The translations under genes were made by a program, and so were the position numbers. The notes beneath the pieces are model-generated. The model was not told the DNA's origin. It searched no databases and saw only the letters and a program-made list of their open reading frames with translations. DNA of 16,654 nucleotides from Candidatus Enterousia avistercoris (GTDB taxonomy: Bacteria > Pseudomonadota > Alphaproteobacteria > Rs-D84). The stretch is from positions 1 through 16,654 of the forward strand of contig JADINC010000010.1 of the NCBI GenBank assembly GCA_017694255.1. Reading direction: 5' to 3'. Positions 6,735 to 13,423 of the stretch are shown here, piece by piece. Position 1 is the first letter of the stretch, and each line of letters starts with the position of its first letter.

Positions 6735-7723
6735 TTTTCTAATCCTAAATGTTTATATCCTGCATCTGTAATAACACGTCCACGTGGCGTGCGCTGAACA
6801 AACCCCAATTGCATTAAATATGGTTCGATTACATCTTCGATAGTATCGGCCGGTTCTGACAATGCCGCGGCCAGATTTTCAATTCCCACCGGTCCGCCGG
6901 CATAGTGGCGCACAATCGCATTCATATATTCACGATCCATTTCATCCAATCCGCTTTCATCAATATGCAACTGTACCAGTGTCGTTTTTATTGTATCGGC
7001 CGAAATCACATCACGCCCCAAGGCGCTTGCAAAATCCCGCGCACGCTTTAATAATCTGTTTGCGATACGCGGTGTACCACGTGCACTGCGCGCCAGCATT
7101 TGTGCCCCCATTTCATCAATTGGCGTTCCCAAAATATTCGCACTGCGCATAATAATTTTTGCCAAATCATCTGTCGCATAGAACGACAAACGCAAATCAA
7201 TACCAAACCGGTCGCGCAACGGATTTGACAACAATCCCGTACGCGTGGTCGCCCCCACCAAAGTAAACGGGGGCAGATCAATCCGCACACTTTTCGCCGA
7301 CGGCCCTTCGCCCAGCATAATATCCAGTTTAAAATCTTCCATTGCGGAATACAAAACTTCTTCTATTGCTGTTGGCAAACGATGAATTTCATCGATAAAC
7401 AACACATCCATCGGTTCCAGCGACGTCAGTATCGCGGCCAGATCGCCTTGCTTGGTTAACATCGGCGCCGCCGTTGCCCGGAAATTAGTCCCCAATTCAT
7501 TTGCGACGATATGCGCCAACGTTGTTTTCCCCAACCCCGGCGGTCCATACAGCAACACATGATCCATCGCTTCACCCCGGGATTTTGCCCCTGAAATAAA
7601 CACAGATAAATTCTGCTTTAACGCATCATGCCCCACAAAATCCGCCAATGTACGTGGACGAATAGACGCCACCATTTCGTCTGGGATATTTGGATCCAAA
7701 AAACGTTCAGTATTATTTTGCAT
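6731..7723 (-). CDS. ruvB: Holliday junction branch migration ATPase RuvB
   Basis: RuvB is the hexameric AAA+ motor that, with RuvA, drives branch migration of Holliday junctions in recombination and repair. The 330-residue protein shows Walker A GPPGLGKT (60-67), Walker B LFIDEIH (108-114), sensor GATTRTG (157-163), the arginine finger in NPLRDRFG (R170), and the C-terminal winged helix with FVQRTPRGR. All key residues are present. It starts five bases after the stop of the upstream hydrolase without a clear Shine-Dalgarno sequence, and overlaps ybgC by four bases at its end. ruvC and ruvA, which often precede it, are not in the window. Confidence 0.97.
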   Translation of the reverse strand: MQNNTERFLDPNIPDEMVASIRPRTLADFVGHDALKQNLSVFISGAKSRGEAMDHVLLYGPPGLGKTTLAHIVANELGTNFRATAAPMLTKQGDLAAILTSLEPMDVLFIDEIHRLPTAIEEVLYSAMEDFKLDIMLGEGPSAKSVRIDLPPFTLVGATTRTGLLSNPLRDRFGIDLRLSFYATDDLAKIIMRSANILGTPIDEMGAQMLARSARGTPRIANRLLKRARDFASALGRDVISADTIKTTLVQLHIDESGLDEMDREYMNAIVRHYAGGPVGIENLAAALSEPADTIEDVIEPYLMQLGFVQRTPRGRVITDAGYKHLGLEK

Positions 7724-7728
7724 ATGTT

Positions 7729-8388
7729 TTACAACAATTTGTTATCCGCGTTTTCACGGCCAACATAGGCCTTTAAATCATTATACATCTGGCGCAGATC
7801 GGCCGGCTGGCTGTAATGTTCATCAGCATTTTTTACACGAATTGTTTCCAAATCAATTTGCGCCTGTTTTTTCAATACCTGGGTTAAATGCGCGGCGAAC
7901 GCCTTGGCATCTTCGGATTCTGCGGCACCCTGTAATAACAGACCGCGATTTGGCCGTGGCGATAAAAACGCAAAATCTGCAACAGATGAATCCGGCGAAA
8001 CCAGCGCGAATCCTGAAACTTCTGGGCGGCGCATCATTGCCTGTAAAACATACCACGCCCCCAACTGATTCCCCGCCAGCCATATTTTATCACTGTCTTC
8101 ATTTTTATTCTGAATCCAGTCGATAACAGTTGCGATATCCAGCATATTTTCAGACGTTGTGCCTATTGCGCCTTCGGAATAATTAACCCCCCGATAATTA
8201 AATCGCACCACTGAAAAGCCTGCATCCATAAACGCCCGAAACATTGCGTACGAAACCCTGTCGTTCATATGATGTTTTTGCCGCGGATTTCCCGACAAAA
8301 TAACCGCCAACGGTGCCGCCGGCGTATCAGATTTATGATAAACCGCATGCAATTTTCCTGCTTCGCCTGAAATCATTATATCAACCAT
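7729..8388 (-). CDS. COG2945-like alpha/beta hydrolase, probably without catalytic serine
   Basis: A 219-residue single-domain alpha/beta-hydrolase-fold protein. It follows the COG2945 family closely: FSVVRFNYRGVNYSEG (58-73), DIATVIDWIQ (84-93), AMMRRPEVSGFALVSP (117-132), and a strand leading to LLLQGAAE (150-157). The nucleophile elbow, usually G-x-S-x-G before AW, reads GNQLG (106-110), so glutamine stands at the serine position (Q108). The usual HGxxDxVVP aspartate region is also altered (QGAAESEDAKAF), and the histidine near the end sits in ADEHY rather than ADHFF. Hydrolase activity is therefore doubtful; it may be a binding or scaffold protein. It opens the operon with ruvB, ybgC and tolQRA; the ATG at 8388 has a GGAAAGG sequence upstream and a promoter behind it. 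Confidence 0.82.
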   Translation of the reverse strand: MVDIMISGEAGKLHAVYHKSDTPAAPLAVILSGNPRQKHHMNDRVSYAMFRAFMDAGFSVVRFNYRGVNYSEGAIGTTSENMLDIATVIDWIQNKNEDSDKIWLAGNQLGAWYVLQAMMRRPEVSGFALVSPDSSVADFAFLSPRPNRGLLLQGAAESEDAKAFAAHLTQVLKKQAQIDLETIRVKNADEHYSQPADLRQMYNDLKAYVGRENADNKLL

Positions 8389-8432
8389 TTAAATCGCCTT
8401 TCCGTTTTGTAAAAAAATCATTTCTGAAAATA

Positions 8433-8462
8433 CTTATAGAACAAACACGACCCAATTTTCAA
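8433..8462 (-). promoter_or_regulatory. Candidate promoter of the hydrolase-ruvB-ybgC-tolQRA operon
   Basis: On the minus strand TTGAAA (8462-8457) and TATAAG (8438-8433) are 18 bases apart, with four to five matches each to the sigma-70 boxes. The start would be near 8426, giving a leader of about 38 bases. It is arranged back to back with the promoter at 8477-8506. Confidence 0.5.
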
Positions 8463-8476
8463 TAAAAATTTTTGTT

Positions 8477-8506
8477 TTGACATAATAACCCGTAATGTTC
8501 TAAGAT
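8477..8506 (+). promoter_or_regulatory. Candidate promoter of the exported protein-regulator-kinase-argS operon
   Basis: A perfect TTGACA (8477-8482) is followed after 18 bases by TAAGAT (8501-8506). The predicted start is near 8513, only four bases before the first in-frame ATG (8517) and 22 before the second (8535), which favours the second as translation start. Confidence 0.65.
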
Positions 8507-8534
8507 TCAACATGACATGACAAAGGCTTTGACA

Positions 8535-9458
8535 ATGGCAAGATTTACTTTATTGGCTGTTTTGGCTGGATTTGTTGTATTTAACGCAAATGCGGCAACC
8601 GAAAATGTTGTATACGATAATTTCCAAACAATATATACTGAAACCCCGGTTCAGTCATACTATGCATACCCAGATGATCCAAATTTCATCCCGGAAACAG
8701 AATTTATGAACCGCGCCGACAGTCTGGATTATGATTTTAATATCGAAGAAGCGCGCCAGATTGAATCCATGATGCACCCTGGGGTAATGTTTGCCGATCG
8801 CCCGATGGTCATATGCCGTAATTTTGGTTGCACACGTCTGAACGATCGCATAACCCGCACGTTTTTATTTAACAGCCTGGCAAACATGTTCATGATGAAC
8901 GAATATTCACGCCTGTATATATGCGAAGCAGACCCGTTTTCACGCGACTGTCTGCAATCGGGAATATCGTTCCCTGTACGCAGCGGTATTGCAAACGCAT
9001 TGGTCAAAATCCCCAAGGCCACAATTTCCCAGGTAAACTTATCCACCGGCCTGTCCAAGGCAACCGTTAACATGACATATGAATTTCTGGTAAACGGTAT
9101 TGCACGCACATGCGAACCGACAATAATGGACATTGTAATCCCCATAAATTCCCAGGCCACATTATCGAATCGTGAATTTGCCTGTAACATGACCAGCGAC
9201 GGGCTCAGCAATGTATCATTATTGGTAAACATTGACTATATTGACCTGGATTATGGAATCCTGGGTGGCTACTATTCACTGGGGATGCAGGGCCCGACCA
9301 CCGGCGGTGGAACCGGCTATGCATTATTTAAAACAGAATTCACCACTGGTGGCATGCAGTTCCGTGCCGCTGTCAACGAAGAATCAGACATGGCGGGTAC
9401 AAATTCCATGATGACAATCCAGCCCGGTGAATATGCGGTTGAACCATTACGGAAATAA
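8535..9458 (+). CDS. Exported protein of unknown function with six cysteines
   Basis: I do not recognise a family. The 307-residue protein begins with a clear signal peptide, MARFTLLAVLAGFVVFNANA, with likely cleavage after residue 20. The mature part starts acidic, with many Tyr and Pro, then has six cysteines (C94, C99, C130, C139, C193, C217), an even number that fits disulfides in the periplasm or outside. C94 and C99 lie in VICRNFGCTRL. The last third is rich in Gly and Tyr (GGYYSLGMQGPTTGGGTGY around 244-262) and is probably beta-rich. I prefer the ATG at 8535, preceded by AAAGG at 8522-8526, over the ATG at 8517, which would add six residues and lies almost at the transcription start. 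It stands first in an operon with a two-component system, 22 bases before the regulator gene, so a role in envelope sensing is possible but only inferred. Confidence 0.75.
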   Translation: MARFTLLAVLAGFVVFNANAATENVVYDNFQTIYTETPVQSYYAYPDDPNFIPETEFMNRADSLDYDFNIEEARQIESMMHPGVMFADRPMVICRNFGCTRLNDRITRTFLFNSLANMFMMNEYSRLYICEADPFSRDCLQSGISFPVRSGIANALVKIPKATISQVNLSTGLSKATVNMTYEFLVNGIARTCEPTIMDIVIPINSQATLSNREFACNMTSDGLSNVSLLVNIDYIDLDYGILGGYYSLGMQGPTTGGGTGYALFKTEFTTGGMQFRAAVNEESDMAGTNSMMTIQPGEYAVEPLRK

Positions 9459-9480
9459 TAAATTTCTGTATTTTTAAGCA

Positions 9481-10146
9481 ATGAACAAAATCGTTTTAAT
9501 TATTGATGATGACGATATGTTGCGGACCACGCTGGCGCGCGGATTGCGTAATGCTGGGTTTGATGCTTTATGCGCCGCGTCTGCTGAATCCGGCCAAGAA
9601 ATACTAAATCGCGTGCGGGTTGATGCAATTGTGCTGGACAGAATGATGACCGGAACAGACGGCCTGACATTTTTAAAACAATTGCGCACCGCCGGGGACA
9701 CAACCCCAACCATCATGCTAACGGCAATGAGTGGCGCGGAAAACGCAATAGATGGCCTGGCGGGCGGGGCGAATGACTATCTGACAAAGCCTTTTCAAAT
9801 ACGTGAATTAATTTTACGTCTGAACAACATAATCCGGCACAGCAGCGACACAAACGCAAAAATGCCCGACGGACTAATTTTCACAGACGATGAATTTTTT
9901 ATTGCCCCCCATTCCAACCAAACCCCGCGTTTATTGGCACTGTCTGGCGAAGAAAAAAAATTACTGCGTAATTTAACCGCGCCGGTTGGAAATATTGCGC
10001 CGGCAGCCCCAATGGTTGCAAAACGCTTGCGCAATAAATTAAATGGTGTATTATCAAATCTAGATATCATAACTGTTCGTGGGCGCGGATATAAATTGAT
10101 ATCCACCGACACAACAAACGACACATATAACCATGGTGAAGAATAA
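9481..10146 (+). CDS. OmpR-like response regulator with shortened DNA-binding domain
   Basis: The 221-residue protein has a complete receiver domain (3-118): acidic pocket D9-D12, phosphoacceptor D53 in VLDRMM, T81 in MLTAMSG and K103 in LTKPF. The C-terminal part (about 154-206) keeps the start of an OmpR-type winged helix (LSGEEKKLLRNL) and its end (VAKRLRNKLNG, then IITVRGRGYKL). Between them about 20 residues are missing, where most OmpR proteins have the positioning helix (the SREELLERVWG region) and the start of the recognition helix. DNA binding may be altered or lost. The kinase gene starts one base after its stop, which makes the two a cognate pair. No good Shine-Dalgarno sequence precedes the ATG. 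Confidence 0.88.
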   Translation: MNKIVLIIDDDDMLRTTLARGLRNAGFDALCAASAESGQEILNRVRVDAIVLDRMMTGTDGLTFLKQLRTAGDTTPTIMLTAMSGAENAIDGLAGGANDYLTKPFQIRELILRLNNIIRHSSDTNAKMPDGLIFTDDEFFIAPHSNQTPRLLALSGEEKKLLRNLTAPVGNIAPAAPMVAKRLRNKLNGVLSNLDIITVRGRGYKLISTDTTNDTYNHGEE

Positions 10147-10147
10147 A

Positions 10148-11428
10148 ATGAAATTAATACCACGCAGTTTTCTGTGGCGAACAATATTAATGATACTGGT
10201 ACCGCTGATTATCGCCCAGGTTATTATTGCAAACGTGTTCTTTGGCAACCACTGGTCGCGGGTACACGCAACATTGGCGCGCAGTTTGGCGGTAGAAATC
10301 AGCACAATGATAAACTTCATGGACCAGGGTGATATTGATACCGCCCGCACAATGGCACGTGATATGGGTATAAATATATCTGTGAACCAGAAATTGAACC
10401 GCCCCAACAAAAACGACAACAACTCACGCGAAGCGGGCATGCTGGCATCAGAATTATCAAATCGTGTAAAACGTCCCGCCACAATATATATTGATAAAGG
10501 CAAACGCCTGGTATTTATTGACATACCAACCAACGACGGCAAAATCGCCACATTTGGCACATCATTATACCGCATTTATTCCACCAGTACCGAAGTATTT
10601 ATAATCTGGTTAATTGGTTCGATATTAATTGTATCGATACTGATAACCCCGTTCATTATCATGCACACGCGCAGTATTCGCCGTATTGCGCGTGCGGCGG
10701 GTCGGTTTGGCCGCGGTCTGGACGCGCCCGGATTTCAACCAACTGGGTCCAAAGAAATCCGTGAAGCGGCCGCCGCAATGATTACAATGAAAGAACGCCT
10801 GAACAGATATAATCGCACCCGCACGGACATGCTAAACGCGGTCAGCCATGATTTAAAAGCCCCATTAACGCGCATGCGCCTGGCGGTGGAAACCGATGCT
10901 GCAAACAAAAACGATTTATTGCGCGACATCGACCGCATGACAGAAATGGTAAACGGATATCTGTCATTTGCGCGGGGCGAACTGCCAGAAATTGAACAAA
11001 CGACTGAATTACCCGCCATGCTGTTGCGAATTGCGCGCGATGCCGCCCCAGACAAAAACATAGAAACCGATTTTCCGGTTGAACCGGCCCAGTTTTATGC
11101 ACGCCCAATGGCACTGGCACGCGCATTCGGCAACATTATTGAAAACGCGGCACGTTATGCACAAAACACGATTCGCATAACCGAACGCGATACATCTGAT
11201 ACGGTCGAAGTCATCATCGAAGATGACGGCCCCGGCATCCCAGATGACAAAAAACGCGATGCCATGCGTCCATTTGTACGCCTGGACGATGCGCGCGGCG
11301 AAAAAACTGGTGGCACAGGCCTGGGGCTGTCTATTGCCCAAACGGCAATTGAAAACCACGGTGGCCAAATATTTTTAGAAAACAGCAATCTGGGTGGTCT
11401 GCGTGTTCGCGTTGTATTGCCAATATAA
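10148..11428 (+). CDS. EnvZ-like sensor histidine kinase
   Basis: A membrane-bound sensor kinase of 426 residues that should phosphorylate the regulator encoded just upstream. Order of parts: membrane segment 1 (about 13-32), periplasmic sensor region (33-149), membrane segment 2 (150-172), HAMP linker (173-225), dimerisation domain with AVSHDLKAPLTRMRLAVE (231-248, phosphoacceptor H234), and an ATPase domain with N box NIIENAARYA (329-338), DDGPGIP (359-365) and GGTGLGLSIA (388-397). All catalytic motifs are intact. The H-box form with TRMRLAVE is typical of the EnvZ group. The start at 10148 lies one base after the regulator stop and has GGTGAAG upstream; the in-frame ATG at 10133 lacks such a site. 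The signal sensed is unknown. argS follows after 18 bases. Confidence 0.93.
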   Translation: MKLIPRSFLWRTILMILVPLIIAQVIIANVFFGNHWSRVHATLARSLAVEISTMINFMDQGDIDTARTMARDMGINISVNQKLNRPNKNDNNSREAGMLASELSNRVKRPATIYIDKGKRLVFIDIPTNDGKIATFGTSLYRIYSTSTEVFIIWLIGSILIVSILITPFIIMHTRSIRRIARAAGRFGRGLDAPGFQPTGSKEIREAAAAMITMKERLNRYNRTRTDMLNAVSHDLKAPLTRMRLAVETDAANKNDLLRDIDRMTEMVNGYLSFARGELPEIEQTTELPAMLLRIARDAAPDKNIETDFPVEPAQFYARPMALARAFGNIIENAARYAQNTIRITERDTSDTVEVIIEDDGPGIPDDKKRDAMRPFVRLDDARGEKTGGTGLGLSIAQTAIENHGGQIFLENSNLGGLRVRVVLPI

Positions 11429-11446
11429 AATTACGGATTATTCAAA

Positions 11447-13102
11447 ATGAACTTGTACAAATATGTTTCTGAATCAATAAACAAGAATCTGGGGTTCGTT
11501 GCGAACCTGGAAACGCCGCGCAATCGCACATTTGGTGATTTTTCGACAAATGCCGCGATGGTTGGTGCAAAATCTGCGGGCAAAAACCCACGCGACCTGG
11601 CAAATGAACTATTGCCCAAATTGCGCGATTTAGATTTTATCTCGGACGCATCTGTTGCGGGGCCCGGCTTTATAAACATAAAATTACGTGATGATTTTAT
11701 ATGGCGCGCCGCGGCACAACCGCATACTGAAAAAACAGATACACCAAAAAAGATAGACCTGGACTATGGTGGCTATAACGTGGGCAAGGCATTACACGTT
11801 GGCCATCTGCGCACATCTATTGTTGGCGACACATTTAACAGAATTGCAAAACATCTGGGGCACCACACCAAAAGCTATAACCACATTGGCGATTGGGGGC
11901 GTCCGATGGGGCTGATTATTGCATGGATTTTGGAATACGGCATGCCACAAAACGCCGATGAATTAAACAAAATGTACCCCGCATCCACCGCCCGCGCCAA
12001 AGAAGATGACGCATGGATGGCGCGCGCCAAAGAAATCACCGCCGAATTACAATCTGGTAATCCGAAATACAAAAAAATTTACGATGATTTTATGAAAATA
12101 TCATTGGCGCAAATGGACAATGTTTTACACAGACTGAACCTGTTGCCATTCGACGCGACAATGGGTGAACGCGGGGTTGCGCCATATGTTAATGACACAC
12201 AAAAAATTCTGGAATCATGTGGGTTATTGGTTGAATCTGATGGTGCGTTGATTGTCAATGTAAAAACAGATGATGACACCGCACCAATGCCACCACTGAT
12301 TTTCCGCGCCAGTTCTGGTGCCCAAACGTATGCGGCGGCGGATTTATCGGCAATATATTACCGCACAAAAACAGACCACCCAGATACAATTATATACTTT
12401 ACCGATTCGCGTCAAAATCTGCATTTTAACCAGATATTCCGTGTTGCGAAAATGGCGGCACTGACCACGGCTGAATTGTTCCATACTGGCTTTGGCGCAT
12501 TAACCGGCCCAGACGGCAAACCGTTCAAGACCCGTGATGGTGGGGTTGCTGAATTACTGGATATTTTGGACATGGTACGCGATGCCGTTCGCGCGCGCGT
12601 TTCCACCAGTGGCAAACAACTGGACGATACAACGATTGATTCAATTGCATTGGCGGCAATTAAATTCAATGATTTATTACACGATGTCCGCACCGATTAT
12701 ATATTTGACCCAACCCAAATCACCAGTTTCGAAGGTCGCACCGGCCCATACATTCTGTATACCGCCGTCCGCCTGAACAGTGTTTTAAAACGGGCAGGGC
12801 ACGCCCCAACACCATCCGCTATTGGCGAATTGACCGACGATGAACGTAATCTGTTAATTGAAACCCTGGATTTTGATCGCACCGTACAAAGCGCGTTTGA
12901 CAATCGTGCAACAGACATGATTGCAAACTATGCATATGATTTATGCCAACTGGCGAACACATTTTATCACAACTGTCCGATTTTACGCGATGATGTTGAT
13001 GACGCCACGCGTGCAAAGCGTCTGCAAATTGTACGCATTGCCCGGGATACATTGGCAACAGCAATTGATTTAATGGGGCTACGGATCCCGAATGAAATGT
13101 AA
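11447..13102 (+). CDS. argS: Arginyl-tRNA synthetase
   Basis: A class I aminoacyl-tRNA synthetase that charges tRNA-Arg with arginine. At 551 residues it has the usual length. The N-terminal Add-1 domain (about 1-85) includes FGDFSTNAAM (29-38) and AGPGFINIKL (71-80). The catalytic domain shows the HIGH-type motif HVGH (117-120) inside DYGGYNVGKALHVGHLRTSIVGD and the usual NHIGDWG (145-151). In place of KMSKS it has GKPFKTRDGG (357-366), as is normal for ArgS. The C-terminal helical DALR anticodon-binding domain contains ANYAYDLCQLANTFYHNC. It is the last gene of the operon with the exported protein and the two-component pair, and a strong terminator follows eight bases after the stop. Confidence 0.97.
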   Translation: MNLYKYVSESINKNLGFVANLETPRNRTFGDFSTNAAMVGAKSAGKNPRDLANELLPKLRDLDFISDASVAGPGFINIKLRDDFIWRAAAQPHTEKTDTPKKIDLDYGGYNVGKALHVGHLRTSIVGDTFNRIAKHLGHHTKSYNHIGDWGRPMGLIIAWILEYGMPQNADELNKMYPASTARAKEDDAWMARAKEITAELQSGNPKYKKIYDDFMKISLAQMDNVLHRLNLLPFDATMGERGVAPYVNDTQKILESCGLLVESDGALIVNVKTDDDTAPMPPLIFRASSGAQTYAAADLSAIYYRTKTDHPDTIIYFTDSRQNLHFNQIFRVAKMAALTTAELFHTGFGALTGPDGKPFKTRDGGVAELLDILDMVRDAVRARVSTSGKQLDDTTIDSIALAAIKFNDLLHDVRTDYIFDPTQITSFEGRTGPYILYTAVRLNSVLKRAGHAPTPSAIGELTDDERNLLIETLDFDRTVQSAFDNRATDMIANYAYDLCQLANTFYHNCPILRDDVDDATRAKRLQIVRIARDTLATAIDLMGLRIPNEM

Positions 13103-13109
13103 TCATACC

Positions 13110-13140
13110 GCCGGGCAACACCACCAGCCCGGCATTTTTT
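13110..13140 (+). terminator. Rho-independent terminator after argS
   Basis: GCCGGGC (13110-13116) and GCCCGGC (13127-13133) form a 7-bp GC stem with a ten-base loop, followed by A and six T. Confidence 0.9.
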
Positions 13141-13171
13141 CAAAAAAGCAATCAAACGCTGATTTTTTTAT

Positions 13172-13200
13172 TTACCACAATATGTTATTTGTGATATAAT
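13172..13200 (+). promoter_or_regulatory. Promoter of the secreted peptide / leucine-rich-repeat locus
   Basis: TATAAT at 13195-13200 is a perfect -10 box with an extended TG at 13192-13193. TTACCA at 13172-13177, 17 bases upstream, is a four-of-six -35 box. The start would be near 13207. The extended -10 suggests good expression with little activator need. Confidence 0.75.
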
Positions 13201-13222
13201 TTAAGCAAACGAGAGGATGAAC

Positions 13223-13423
13223 ATGCGCAAGATATTATTTTTAGTTGCAATTTTTGCAATATCTGGCCCAGCGATGGCGGCGACCAAGTTGGCATCTACG
13301 GATTATGTTGATGGTTTAACTGGTGAAATGGTAAAAACAACCACTGACCAAGAAGTCGGCGGCCAGAAATCCTTTACCACCAGTCCTGTTGTTCCAACAC
13401 CGCCATTACCACAATCTTTATAA
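13223..13423 (+). CDS. Small secreted protein with tail-fibre-like repeat
   Basis: A 66-residue protein with a typical signal peptide, MRKILFLVAIFAISGPAMA, cleaved before ATKLAS. The mature 47 residues contain ASTDYVDGL and then VKTTTDQEVGGQKSFTTSP followed by VVPTPPLP. This pattern resembles the NQTVGGTKTFSSSPVVPTP unit found in phage tail-fibre and related surface proteins (recalled, not searched). Proteins with this unit are usually much longer, so this may be a truncated relative or a short independent product. The Shine-Dalgarno sequence GAGAGGA (13211-13217) sets the start at 13223; the ATG at 13217 lies within it. The stop codon TAA (13421-13423) shares its last base with the ATG of the next gene (TAATG), so the two are probably translated together. 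Function unknown. Confidence 0.7.
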   Translation: MRKILFLVAIFAISGPAMAATKLASTDYVDGLTGEMVKTTTDQEVGGQKSFTTSPVVPTPPLPQSL

